A DNA stretch of 64,000 bases, taken from positions 131,475,572 through 131,539,571 of the forward strand of contig OX336389.2 in NCBI GenBank assembly GCA_946902985.2, given 5' to 3'. Origin of the DNA: Meconema thalassinum (Eukaryota > Arthropoda > Insecta > Orthoptera > Tettigoniidae). The notes beneath the pieces are model-generated. The model did no database searches and was not told where the DNA came from. It worked only from the letters and a program-made list of their open reading frames with translations. Below, one piece after another: positions 17,800 to 28,904 of the stretch. Position 1 is the first letter of the stretch. Each line of letters starts with the position of its first letter. A program made the translations under genes and the position numbers.

Positions 17800-18060
17800 C
17801 ATGTTGTGTGAACCTGTGTACTTTTTATTTATTCACCCATGTTGTACACCACCTATAGCTCTATGTGTACAGCGCTCCGCGCTTCATGCATGTTCATACA
17901 TGTTTGTCTTTCCCTTTCCTCCTGTGTTCTCTCATACATCACCCCCTCCCCTCTCCCTCCCTTCACCTCCCACCACTGCTGTTTGCAGCTCTTGCCTATC
18001 TATTGGTTGTGACATCATTCCGACAAGTTGCATCATACTTTTTACTGATTCAGCGATTCC
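17800..18060. other. Short gene-free segment between integrase and right TIR
   Basis: 261 bp, with a pyrimidine-rich CCCTCCC stretch at 17940-17975. Short ORFs read through into the TIR and resemble nothing. No poly(A) signal is obvious. Confidence 0.6.
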
Positions 18061-19667
18061 CACGCTTTGAACATTCTCTTATCGTGCACGTGGACAGCTA
18101 ACGTCCCAGGCGAACACCTGTGCCGGATCAAATTTCACATGAACTTGCATTTTGTCACGTACGCAGCAAAACAGGATGTAACTTGTTAACAGTTATCGCG
18201 CATGTGGACAGATAACGTCCCAAGCGAACACCTGCGATAGATCAAATTTCACGTCAACTTGCATTTTGTCACGTACGAAGCAAGACAGGATGTCACTGGT
18301 TTAGCGTGCCTGTGGTTTCACACATGTGTGCACGCCTTTCGCACTTCCCTGCCAGCACAATGGTCAGATTATTTCACCTTCAAGCGTCACCTGTTGTCAA
18401 GTCAGATCAACGCCTTCCCATAAGCTCAAATGACATTCACCTCCTGCTCCTCGGCAAGTGTGTTTTCTGTACTCGCTTCGACCAACATAGAACCAAGTTC
18501 TCATCACCGTTTACACGTTAAAGGTAAAAAGTGTGAAAAAACGTACCCTCGCTCTGTCATACACCGACCCGTCGAAATAGCGATTGATCTATTGAACACA
18601 GCCACCGTGGTCAGCGACAGGTTCGTTGAAACACACACACCCAGCCGTATCGTCTCTCTCTCAACCGCCACGCTTCATGGACATTATAAACAGGCAAAGA
18701 AAAAGAAAACGTTATTTCAACATGTATGGCGTTAGGCCCTTTGTGAATTATCTTTTTTGAAAAAAAATATCTACCACATTTGAAAGGGGGCGTTAGCCCG
18801 AGTCCTTGGACCCCTCGTTCATGCCTCTAGCATGATTGGTTCGCGAGATATAGCAAAATCACAAAAAGCATGTGTTTACCCCAAAATCGAGTTTCCAAAT
18901 TTTTTTAAAAATTGCAACGAGTGGTCCATAGCAAAGAGGACGTCACTCCGAGTCCTTGGACCCCTCGTTCATGTCTCTAGCATACTTGGTTCGCGAGATA
19001 TAGCAAAAAGTCTAAAATCACGTTTTTACCCCAAAAAGACCGTGTTTCCAGATTTTCACCTTTTCGACACCTACATTCCCGTAAAGAGCACGACGAGACG
19101 AAAAAAACGAATCCAAGCACGCCCTCCTAGCATGGCTCCTTCCATTCCAAGGTCGCAGGGGCTCACAACTTCCTAAGTGAGACAGCTCTGTCCTTACCAC
19201 ACTACTACCTACAGGTTTTCATCCTAGAGACTTGAAATTTATTTTGGGGGTAGAGGGGGTAGGGACCTTTCATTTACGTCAAACAAACTTTTTTGTAGAG
19301 TTCCTAGTTTCCAAAATATAGGATTTTCAAAATTCGAGTGTTTTCAAAAAAACATAAAAAATAAAAAAGTTTTATTACAAAAAATAAAGGTCATAAAGGC
19401 CGTTCGTTTGAGCCATGGCACAACGTTCTACCATGTTTGGTTTTCAAACTATCACCAACGTTGCAAAACAAAAAAATTCAAAGAATTTTTGAAAAATATA
19501 ATACATGGTCAATAAGAAAGAGGACGTCAGCTCGAGTTCAACGACACCTCATATGTCAACATCCAACCATGGGTTCGCGAGATATCAACAAATATTACAT
19601 GGCTAAGGCTTAGTAGTAATGACATGTATGTTCTGAAGTGGGGCAGAACCCCTATCACTCCACTACT
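18061..19667. repeat. Polinton right terminal inverted repeat (about 1.6 kb)
   Basis: This is the mirror of 2475-4081, ending CACTCCACTACT. It carries the same internal direct repeats in inverted order. It is followed directly by CATTGC at 19668-19673, the right target-site duplication. Confidence 0.95.
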
Positions 19668-21417
19668 CATTGCATTATAGACAATTTTATGAAATATGAA
19701 CTTCGATTACGATTTATTGAATACACTATAGTAATGAACATTTGATAGGAGCTTTTCTCAATTATAGATTGGAACAAAAATGTTTGCATTCCACAGTCTA
19801 ACTGTATTCTATTCGACTATTCATACAGTTTAGATGAACTTTGATTGAAGATAGTATTTTTATACTGCGTTACTTTGAAGATATTAATCTCAATTTTGAT
19901 AGACCAGGGAGGAGTGTCTAATCGTATTTGCTATTAAATTTATTTGTGATTGGCAAATTTTTACTTCATATCGATTCATGAATGAAACCCACGAAGGTTA
20001 AATAATAACAGTCATTAATACAATTGATGAATATAAGAATTTTTAAAGAGGAACAATGGATGTATAATCGTTAGTTCAGTGGACATGTAAAAGTCGCTGA
20101 TGAATAATGCCCTTGAATAATGAAGGAGTTTCCCACAGTAATAAATGAAGTTGATGAATTTATAAGTGGAGGTTTTTGTATGTAGTTTGGAGGATTTTTA
20201 TGCCATATATATGAAGATATATGATGAATTTTGGGCCAATTGTTGTGCAATTTTGTGCGTTTTGAGCGAAGTATTTTTCCGCTGAATGTATTGTTCTGGT
20301 TCTTTGAAAGTTATTCATATGAAGATACTGTTAAAATTAACAAGAGATGAAGATTTTGAATGGAGGTTACTGTCACAAATAATAATAATTATTATTAAAC
20401 CTTATTAAACCTGAATTTGATATTTAAATATTAATAACCTTCATTGGTCGATTATATCATCACGATTTAAGTAATTATCAACCGGATAAACGTGTGGTTT
20501 AATGTATTTCTTGTATAAATAATATAAACAATATAATATTGTAAATAATTATGTAAATATCTTTGATAATAATTTGAAATGATAGTGATTAATAGAGGCG
20601 TGTATAAAATTTTCAATTGTCATTTGACATTGTTATAAACAATTTATTATTGTTATAAATAATTAATGAACTTTTGTTATTCACATTAAGAGTTTTGTTT
20701 TTATACTCTAAACAACGCTAATTAAACAAGTGGTTTGAACAATTAAACATGATTTGGGATTGTTGGAGTATCCCACTGGTGTTTGAGTGGAGCATTTAAA
20801 AGATTTGCGTGATAATATTTCGGTTGAGATGTGAACATTTACGTGTTTTGAAAAGGAGAGCCGAGCTATGATGTAACTCGCTTATGCTAGGGTTGAACGA
20901 ACGGGGAGTCCACTTTGACGATGCAGGTGCATTGCAGCTGGCCCGGACAACTGTATGACAGAGGCCAAGGACGTATCCATAATAGCCTTGTGGCTATAAA
21001 TAAAATGTGAAGTATATAAACACGCAAAACAATTGATATATGTGTCTCGTCCCAAATCCCGTTTCCATTCCAAGTGCATTATTATAATTACGTTTCTTTG
21101 AGCTGGAGAAAGCTGAAACATTGTATGTAGAGTATACAAGTCCTACAGGAGGACATGATTATATGGACGATGGCTTCTGATTGCCACGTGGATTTTGTTG
21201 TTTTATTTTTGTTAAAATCATTCTTTATGTGAAATAAATTATTGTGCAGTTTAAAGTTTCTCGTCTTCGTTCTGGTTCATTTTAAATATCATGGTGGAGG
21301 TTATTGTGAGGGCATACTTTAAGTGATCCAGTTGACAACCCAGTCCCCGAGATAAATTTAAGAGGTAAGTAAAGGTAAGTATGAACCCCCGTATATTTTG
21401 GTGTGTTCCACAATAAT
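19668..21417 (+). mobile_element. Long LTR-like repeat, copy A, right part
   Basis: This continues 464-2474 after the Polinton and is colinear with 62252-64000 to the window's end. AATAAA signals at 20999-21004 and 21233-21238 fit a 3' end within the LTR. Short ORFs are not shared in a protein-like way. The true right edge cannot be set because copy B is cut off at 64000; 21417 is only where comparison stops. Confidence 0.6.
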
Positions 21418-21544
21418 TTCTTGTTAACTATTGTGCTCTAATCTCGATAGTATCTGTCAGTGCCATTTTCATTGATGTAGCTGTGCCGGTGCGTTTGATT
21501 ATTGGCAATCCGATTGAGGGGGCGGATATCTGACAGCCTACTAT

Positions 21545-21790
21545 CCGGATATCGGGTACAGTACCATCCAGGCATTTGCCCGAAGACGAAGTGGGAAACC
21601 ACGGAAAACCACTTCGAGGATGGCTGAGGTTGGAATCGAACCCCCTCTACTCATTTGGAACACCCGAGGCTGAGTAGACCCCGTTCCAGTCCTCATACCA
21701 CTTTTCAAATTTCGTGGCAGAGCCGGGAATCGAACCCAGGACCTCCGGGGCGGCAGCTAACCATGCTGACCGCTATGCTACGGAGGCGAC
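21545..21790 (-). mobile_element. tRNA-derived SINE, partial (same family as 56466-56950)
   Basis: Read on the minus strand it starts GTCGCCTCCGTAGCATAGCG (A-box-like). It has two B-box-like sites, GGGTTCGATTCCCGG and GGTTCGATTCCAACC. The sequence matches 56715-56950 closely but stops about 250 bp short at its 3' side. An ATT microsatellite follows at 21788-21810. The preceding 21418-21544 shows nothing recognisable. Confidence 0.75.
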
Positions 21791-21886
21791 ATTATTATTA
21801 TTATTATTATCTTTAATTTCTCATAATTATGGTACAATTCAGTTTACAAGATACGGATTTGTTAAACAAGAACCCTGTAAACCTAT

Positions 21887-22222
21887 TGAAAATGAAAATC
21901 CACTGCCTGCTTCCAGTCTCCGACCGGGTCAGGAATAGAATGAATGTAGCCCCCATCTAGTGGCGAGGATACGAAGTGTGCCGGCTGCCGAAGCCTGTCG
22001 CACTCCTCTGGGGCAATGATTAAATGAATGACAGATGAAATGAAATGATAGTGGAGAGTGTTGCTGGAATGAAATTGTGACAGGGAAAACCGGAGTACCC
22101 GGAGAAAAACCTATCTGCCTCCGTTTTGTCCAGCACAGATCTCACATGGAGTGACCGGGATTTGAACCACGGACCCAGCGGTGAGAGGCCGGCGGGCTGC
22201 CGCCTAAGCCACGGAGGCTCTA
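21887..22222 (-). mobile_element. tRNA-derived SINE (family with CCGTGGCTTAGGCGG head), copy 1
   Basis: The minus strand begins GCCTCCGTGGCTTAGGCGGC (A box) with GTGGTTCAAATCCCGGTCAC (B box). It ends in an AT-rich tail. Other copies are at 26436-26755, 46075-46401 and 56105-56435. 22223-22530 shows no feature. Confidence 0.8.
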
Positions 22223-22534
22223 CTCTGTAAACCTATTACTGGGATAAAAATAACCTAACAATATGGCACGTATCCAGCAGCACTGCGTTCTGTATTCTGG
22301 CAAGCAGATGTTTAATTTTCAGTTCCTCCAAAGCCATTGCCAACGTCTTTGGAACAACCCCGTGGAAGAGATCTCCACCGGCAAAATCCTCACGCATTTT
22401 AATCCCAACAGTTTTCGTATTTCTTCCGCCAACGGTGCGTACTTGTTTGTCTTTTTAGCTTGGGTAGTTTGCATATTTTGGCTAAGTGGGACAGCAACGT
22501 CTATCAAGTAGGCCTTTTGCTCTCTTTTATTATT

Positions 22535-25500
22535 ATTATTATTCATTCATTCATTCAATTTCGCTAATCGGCCAACTAGGGACCACGATAAGCCTCATTT
22601 TACATTCTGGCATTTGTTCATTTTTCGCTTGATCCACATTGCCTTCATGAGCTCACTGTGTTTAGCACGACGTTCCTCTGTCCATTTCGCACCAGTTGTC
22701 CGTTTTTCGTCCCGGAAAGTCCCAAACGTCTTGATGGCTGCTCTATAAAGATTTCGGTCTTGTGCATCTTCTGCTCGTATCCCCATTTCTTTCAGATCTT
22801 TCTGGACGTTAACATACCATGGCATTGTCGTTTTTGGTTTTGAGTCGAATGTACTGAAGATACGTTTCGTCCATCGGGAATCGATCATCCGTCGCATATG
22901 ACCGTAGAAACAAACTCTGCGTTTTCGCATTGTGTCTGTGATCTTCTCTATCCTCGAGTAAATTTCTTGCCTGGATTTTCTGATGTAGATGCCATTTTTG
23001 TAGTCTGGGCCAAGTATGATGTGTAGGATCTTTCTTTCTTTTCTCTCTAACTTCGCGAGCAAACATTTCTCGGATAGGATAAGGCATTCAGATGCATATA
23101 GCGGTACTGGTTTGATGACAGTGTTGTAGTGACGAATTTTTGTGTTCAGAGAAAAGCACTTTTTGTTATATATGTTGCGGGTGGTTTGAAAAGCGACTTC
23201 AATTTTCTTGATTCTTGCTTCTATGGCTTCCTTGTCAAGGCCATTTTGCTGGATCCATTCCCCAAGATATTTAAATTTATTAACACGGTTTATCGTTCCA
23301 TATTTGGTGTTTAGTTGTGCTGTATCATCCTTGATGTTCGACATTACTTCTGTCTTTTGAAAGGAAATTTGTAATCCTGTTTGTTCTGCTACTTCCTTCA
23401 ATATATTGACCTGTTCTGTTGCACTTTCGAAATCTTCTGTCATCAGGGCTATATCATCAGCGAATGCTAAGCAATCTATTTCCACTCCGTTTTTCTTCGT
23501 CCCGATCCTTAAAGGTTTGTAAAGGCCTCCTTCTTTTAACTTCTGTCGCCAATTCTGTATTACCTTTTCAAGCACGCAGTTGAACAACAGAGGTGACAGG
23601 CTATCTCCCTGTCGAACACCTGTCTTGATTTCAAAGGGTTCAGAGATACATCCTTGGAATTTGACTTTGGATGTGGTATTAATTAGGGTTGCCTTTATTA
23701 TCGCCTGCAGTTTCATATCGACTCCCATTTCTGCAAGTATGTTAATCAACACATCACGGTCGATGCAGTCGTACGCTTTCTTAAAGTCTACAAATGTCGA
23801 TACATACGTTCGACTTCTCAACACATAGTACCTAATTATGGTTTTTAGGTTAAAGATTTGTTCTGCAGTCGATCGGCCTTTCCTAAAACCCCCTTGGTAT
23901 TCTCCGAGTTTGTGTTCAACTTGCTGTTCCAGTCTTTCAAGGATGGAAAGTGACAGGATCTTGTAAGCTACTGACAGAAGAGAAATACCACGGTAGTTGT
24001 TCACATCTCTTATATTTCCTTTCTTGTGTAAAGGATGGATCAAAGCTATCTTCCAGTCCTCTGGGATTTGTTCTGTCTCCCATATATCTACAATGGTTTG
24101 GTGTAGGATGTCAATTGCTTCTTCTGGGGCATGTTTCCACAGTTCTGCAATCATGGAGTCTTCACCAGGAGCCTTGTTATTTCTCAACATCTTTATGTGG
24201 CGATTGATTTCATCGCGATTTGGTGGAGAAGATGGCAAATTGTGGTTCATTTGTTTGTTTGTTCTGATGGGGTTGGATGGCTTTTCACAATTTAGGAGGT
24301 CGTTAAAATACCCGGCTAAAATTTCGCAGTTTTCCTCGTTGGATGTTGCTAGAGTTCCATATTTTCTTAGAAAACAAAGGGAAGGTGCCTTGTATCCTTG
24401 TATCTTCTTTTTAAAATCCCTGTAGTAATCACGGGTCTCATTTCTGTGAAAGTTTTGTTCAATTTTGTCCATTTGTTCTTTTTCATACTTGCGTTTCTCG
24501 CTGCGTATTATTTTTGCTGTTTGTGCTCGTTGGTCTCTATAGATGTTCCAATCTTCTTCCTCTTTGGTGGTGTAGTACTTTTTCCAAGCATTTAGACGAT
24601 CCTTTAAGGTCTTCTCGCAGTTATTGTTCCACCATGTGTGTTTCTTCCTCTTATTGGTTTCTGCTACTTCTTTTGCAGCGTTTATCATCTGCTTTCTCGT
24701 GCTGTTGAAGTCTTTTTCCACTGGTTGGGCAAGTTCTTTGAATTCATTCTCCCTATCTCTGAGCATGTTTGTGTCGAAGCGGATTATGGTAGGTTTGTTT
24801 TTCTTTTTGTTTAGTGGAATGGGCCGGAACTTTATTACCGATACATAGTGATCTGAGTCTATGTTCATTCCCTTTTTTACGGTAACGTTCATGATTTCCG
24901 GACTAGATCTTCGAGATATCGCAACACGGTCTATTTGGAACTCTCCTAATGTTTTGTTCGGGCATCTCCATGTAGTCTGTTTTCTAGGTAGGTGACGAAA
25001 GTGTGTTGACATCAGCTGGAGGTTATGGTTATTACATAGTTCAATGAGGCGTTCTCCATTCTTGTTAGTTCTATTGTGTGCTGGATAGAGCCCAACGACA
25101 TTCCTGTATTTCCGTTCACGTCCTACCTGTGCGTTGAAATCACCCATTAGGATCTTGACGTGGTGTTTCGGGATTTTTGCCAATCTAGCATCCAAGAGGT
25201 TCCAAAATCTATCAGTGTCTTCCAACTCTTTTTTGTTTTGTTCATTAGTTGGAGCATGTACATTGACTAGCGTGTATGTTTTGTTTGCACAGCGCAGAGA
25301 TAGAAGGCATAACCTATCGTTAACAGCTTCAAAATTCGAGACTGACCTAAGGATTCTGGTGTTGACAGCATAGGCTGTACCGAAGATAGGGATGTTCTTC
25401 ATTACCCTCTTACGGGATTTGCTCTTGAAGAACCGATACCCATCAGACTCAAACGTATCTTGGTCAGTGAAGCGAGTTTCTTGCAAGGCCATTATTGCGA

Positions 25501-25931
25501 TTTTGTTTTCGTGAAGAGCAAGGGTCAGCTGTTTCATCTTACCAGTTTGTATTAGAGAGTTGATGTTGAACGTTGCCAAAAAACTCTTAGATTTGGGTTT
25601 CAGCTTTCGTGACTGTTCAGGATTTCCAAGACGCTCCGACTCGTCTTTAGCATGACGTTGCATCCCCCCCAGAGTCCGAATGGGATGCATGCGTCGCTCG
25701 TGGGTGACGGTGGATTTCTTCGAAAAGTTGCCACCTGGGGTATTAATCTCCTGTATTTGTTTTACCATCATGCTTAAGAAGCTTTAGTTTAGCTTGGAGC
25801 AAATTGCTCATAATGAATGCAACCAAGGTTGTTAGCCTTGGAGGGCCTCAAGATGTTATCCGGTGGTGGGCAGGCATTTCCTCCTAACCCGAATAGATAT
25901 GGTTTTCCCGCCAATACTCGGGTGGCTGATT
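22535..25931 (-). mobile_element. RTE-like non-LTR retrotransposon (LINE), apparently full length
   Basis: On the minus strand there is a 160-bp leader (starting near 25931 with CAGCCACCCGAGTATTGG), one intact ORF and a short 3' region ending in (GAAT)n then AAT repeats. Both flanks are ATT microsatellite. A nearly identical 5'-truncated copy lies at 51204-52170. Confidence 0.85.
22595..25771 (-). CDS. LINE ORF: apurinic-type endonuclease plus reverse transcriptase
   Basis: The protein is 1058 aa with tandem ATGs at 25771 and 25768 and no stop or frameshift. The first 62 residues are basic. The endonuclease domain follows (FNINSL near 68, ALQETR with Glu 98, MGDFNAQVG, SDHYVSVI). The reverse transcriptase then shows YRGISLLSVAYKI, GGFRKGRST, GVRQGDSLSPLLFN and the catalytic FADDIAL near residue 770. 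A C-terminal region with FYGHMRRM follows, as in RTE-type elements. Clade assignment is from overall look. The intact frame and the close second copy suggest recent activity. Confidence 0.92.
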   Translation of the reverse strand: MMVKQIQEINTPGGNFSKKSTVTHERRMHPIRTLGGMQRHAKDESERLGNPEQSRKLKPKSKSFLATFNINSLIQTGKMKQLTLALHENKIAIMALQETRFTDQDTFESDGYRFFKSKSRKRVMKNIPIFGTAYAVNTRILRSVSNFEAVNDRLCLLSLRCANKTYTLVNVHAPTNEQNKKELEDTDRFWNLLDARLAKIPKHHVKILMGDFNAQVGRERKYRNVVGLYPAHNRTNKNGERLIELCNNHNLQLMSTHFRHLPRKQTTWRCPNKTLGEFQIDRVAISRRSSPEIMNVTVKKGMNIDSDHYVSVIKFRPIPLNKKKNKPTIIRFDTNMLRDRENEFKELAQPVEKDFNSTRKQMINAAKEVAETNKRKKHTWWNNNCEKTLKDRLNAWKKYYTTKEEEDWNIYRDQRAQTAKIIRSEKRKYEKEQMDKIEQNFHRNETRDYYRDFKKKIQGYKAPSLCFLRKYGTLATSNEENCEILAGYFNDLLNCEKPSNPIRTNKQMNHNLPSSPPNRDEINRHIKMLRNNKAPGEDSMIAELWKHAPEEAIDILHQTIVDIWETEQIPEDWKIALIHPLHKKGNIRDVNNYRGISLLSVAYKILSLSILERLEQQVEHKLGEYQGGFRKGRSTAEQIFNLKTIIRYYVLRSRTYVSTFVDFKKAYDCIDRDVLINILAEMGVDMKLQAIIKATLINTTSKVKFQGCISEPFEIKTGVRQGDSLSPLLFNCVLEKVIQNWRQKLKEGGLYKPLRIGTKKNGVEIDCLAFADDIALMTEDFESATEQVNILKEVAEQTGLQISFQKTEVMSNIKDDTAQLNTKYGTINRVNKFKYLGEWIQQNGLDKEAIEARIKKIEVAFQTTRNIYNKKCFSLNTKIRHYNTVIKPVPLYASECLILSEKCLLAKLERKERKILHIILGPDYKNGIYIRKSRQEIYSRIEKITDTMRKRRVCFYGHMRRMIDSRWTKRIFSTFDSKPKTTMPWYVNVQKDLKEMGIRAEDAQDRNLYRAAIKTFGTFRDEKRTTGAKWTEERRAKHSELMKAMWIKRKMNKCQNVK

Positions 25932-25939
25932 ATTATTAT

Positions 25940-26400
25940 TAAAAGCACTACTGTATACGACTCGGACACCTTGACAATTGGAGGCAGGTATGTTATTCAA
26001 GACGTAGAGAAATAAGAGATGAAAATATAGAGGACAATCCTTGGTTCAGTCGCCTCAGAAAGAATCTGAATGAAACGGAAGTCTCTGGAGCTTTGTTAGC
26101 ATTCTCAAACGGTGGCCGACACCTTCAGAAAAGGGCAATTTTGAATTTCTACAGCCACATTCTAAGAATGAACAATGACAGGCTCACCAAAAGGATTCTC
26201 AACCTTGTTCTCTCAGTGAAAGTCGAGAACAACTGGCTTAGTGAAATAGAAAACGGCTGAAAAATTGGTATCACAGAGGAAATTATACAAGATCAACTCC
26301 AGTAATCAAGAACCATCATTTCGCTTAGAAAATGAATATCAGGACCAACATATCCATGGACTGAAGAACGGAGAAAAAGTTTTAGTACCCAGATGAAGAG
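25940..26400 (+). pseudogene. Decayed LINE C-terminal fragment
   Basis: Broken plus-strand frames contain LQKRAILNFYSHILRMNNDR, the counterpart of the FYGHMRRM region in RTE/CR1-type ORFs. A Y-x-SDT segment lies near 25960. There are multiple stops and shifts. Confidence 0.6.
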
Positions 26401-26435
26401 TTTTTGGTAGAAGAAATATAAACATCATCAGCTCC

Positions 26436-26755
26436 ACAATAAAATGAAAATGAAAATCCACAGCCTGCTTCCAGTCGACCGACCGGGTCAGGGAATGGAA
26501 TGAATGAAGCCCCATCTAGTGGCGAGGATATGAACTGTGCCGGCTGCCGAAGCCTGTCGCACTCCCCTGGGGCAATGATTAAATAAATGACAGATGAAAT
26601 GAAATCATAGTGGCGAGTGTTGCTGGAATGGAATTGTGACAGGTAAAACCGGAGTACCCGGATACCAACCTGTCTGTCTCCGCTTTGTCCAGCACAAATC
26701 TTACATGGAGTGACCGGGATTTGAACCATTGACCCAGCGGTGAGAGGCTGACGTC
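26436..26755 (-). mobile_element. tRNA-derived SINE, copy 2 (head truncated)
   Basis: It matches 21887-22222, with the same order of CCGACCGGGTCAGG, TAGTGGCGAGGATA and GACCGGGATTTGAACC. It stops before the CCTCCGTGG head. Confidence 0.8.
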
Positions 26756-26794
26756 CACAATAAAAGCAATAATAATTATAATAATTATAATAAT

Positions 26795-27185
26795 ACCGAC
26801 AGTAGTGGCTACGCTGGCTAACGCGCAGCATTAGGCCATGAGGCCAAGCTCTCTGCTGACTCGGTAGACGCGTGGGTTCGAGCCCCACCGTCGGCCGTCC
26901 TTGAAATGGTTTTCCGTGGTTTCCCATTTTCAACACCAGGCAAATGCTGGGACGGTACCTTCTGACAGGCCACGGCCGCATCCTTCCACATCCTTGCCCA
27001 GTTTCATTCACCATCATTCATTTCATCTCTCATTAACTCCTCTCATGAGGTTGGCGTCAGGAAGGGCATCCGGCCGTAAAAACCATCGCCACAAAGACTT
27101 CCATCGCATCTCATCCCCGATCCCGTTGGAAAACGGGAATAATAAGGGGTTGACATACATTCAATTATAATAATAATAATAATGA
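26795..27185 (+). mobile_element. tRNA-derived SINE of a second family
   Basis: The head contains AGTGGCTACGCTGGCTAACG, and GTGGGTTCGAGCCCCACCG matches a B box. The body ends GGGTTGACATACATTC followed by an AAT-type tail. A C11 run lies just beyond at 27246. Confidence 0.7.
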
Positions 27186-27385
27186 TAACAATATATTCCC
27201 TGCAGTCTTTTGTGATGTTGTTCACATTTAATTTGTTTACCATCCCCCCCCCCCCTTCCACTGAACTGTAAAGCAACACCCCACATAAAATCACACCAGC
27301 CACTATCTACTGTAGAAAAAATATACATTCAAGGGCAGTGCCAGAGTACGTTCAGTCTGTATATTACAGGGCCAGTTTTAGTGAA

Positions 27386-28835
27386 GAAACAAGAAGTTCC
27401 GTGACGAACTAAAGAGCCTACTTTTCTTAAAATTAAGATTCATGCCAATGATTAATCTAAAAGGATCTATCTAAAATAATAACGAAATTAAGTTGGTAAT
27501 ATCGAAATTTCTAATTAGTTCGAAATACTGTATACCTGGCATAGTGTAGCCTAATAGAGAACTACAGTTGGCAGCCCTGGTGACTGAGTATATTCTTAGT
27601 TCCATCTCTTAAGGTACAGAATACAAAATTTGGTTGATGTCCAATGCATAGCATGGACGTTACATGCAGTTAAACATTGCATCTAACAGCGCGCGTAAAA
27701 TCATATTGGCATCAATGACATACATGTATTGGTCAGAAATAACTTGAAATAATATGTTCTATTGTTGTGTCAATTTAGAATCAAATCCATTAGTTAGTAG
27801 AGAGGTTACATGCATTTTAAAATTGGACCTATCAGCAGTCTTAGAATCATGTTGGCAGCACTGGCGTAGGCCTATATTAGTTACTCAAAATTAATCTAGA
27901 ATGCCAGGTACTATACGTGTGCAAAGTTTAGAGCTATTGGCTTGCATACTTTCTGATATATTGATATTAGGGTAACAAAAATAGAGTCAATATTTATTAA
28001 CAGTTGGCAGCCCTGGTTGCTCCTAAATATACGCATAGTCATATCTGTTATGGTACACATAACACACACGAAATTTGGTTGAAATCCAAATGATAGTATA
28101 GAAGTTACGTGTATTTAAAATTGGACCTCTCAGCAAGCTTAGAATCATGTTGGTAGCACCGACGTATATAAGTTACTCCAAATTAATATAGAATGTTAGG
28201 TACAATACGTGTGCATATTTTAAAGCTGTCGGCTTGCATACTTTCTGATATATGGGTATTTGGATTTAAAAAAATTGAGAGCATTTATTAACAGTTGGCA
28301 GCCCTGGTGGCTCTTAAGAATATGCTCATTCATATATGTGTATGTACACATAGTACATACGAAATTTGGTTGAATTCCAATTGATAGTTTAGAAGTTATA
28401 TGCATTGAAAAATTGGACCTATCAGCAAGCTTATAATCATTTTGGCAACACTGCCATGTATGGCCTCCTGGAAATTAAACTGCAATATTATTATCTATAC
28501 GTGTGCCAATTTTGAAATAGCTCCCATTCATACCTTCCATGATATCCAACATGGAGCTCAAATTTTAATTGCGATTTTTCAGCAGTTGGTAGCACTGACA
28601 TCATTTTCAAATATGGCCGTGAGATATTCAGGTATAGATCTTTACTCCTACCAAACTTTGTTTCGATTGCTCCAGCCGTTTAGGAGTTGATAGGGGGACA
28701 CACACACACAGCCAGACAAGCAGACAGACAGACGGACAGACAGACAGACAGAAGGAAGACAGACAGACATTTGCCCGATCTCATAAGTCTACTTTTTCCT
28801 CATTTTTGCAAAATGTGAAAAGTAGGCTAAAAATT
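27386..28835 (-). mobile_element. Helentron-derived (HINE/DINE-like) element A
   Basis: The left end has a palindrome AGTTCCGTGACGAACT next to AGCCTACTTTTC. The right end has the inverse GAAAAGTAGGCT. The interior is a degenerate tandem repeat, each unit with an AGTTGGCAGCCCTGGTG-type word (27566, 27999, 28293). It is followed by GCTCCAGCCGTTTAGGAGTT and a CACA/GACA microsatellite (28697-28770). Subterminal inverted repeats, internal minisatellite and a terminal hairpin are the hallmarks of Helentron-associated elements. Two relatives lie at 48484 and 58046. The class is inference. Confidence 0.5.
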
Positions 28836-28904
28836 GCTAATAACACAGCATTAGTCATTACAGATAATGGTCACGATTCAAAGTGTTGTTACTCATTCAT
28901 TAGA

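Larger units (their letters stand above)
2475..19667. mobile_element. Maverick/Polinton DNA transposon, near-complete (about 17.2 kb)
   Basis: The element is bounded by inverted repeats beginning AGTAGTGGAGTG (terminal AG as in Polintons) and a perfect CATTGC duplication. It encodes the diagnostic set: protein-primed PolB, RVE integrase, adenain-like protease, FtsK/HerA-type ATPase, a double-jelly-roll capsid protein and a probable single-jelly-roll minor capsid protein. Accessory genes are a PLA2-domain protein, a BIR protein, a fibre-like protein and unknowns. PolB reads inward from the left end, the morphogenesis block reads leftward, and ATPase, unknown protein and integrase read rightward. 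Several genes have single disabling lesions, so this copy is probably not autonomous. Confidence 0.97.

Noticed and set aside
26820..26905. Functional tRNA genes
   Set aside because: A- and B-box-like sequences belong to SINE heads with mutated stems and long non-tRNA bodies.
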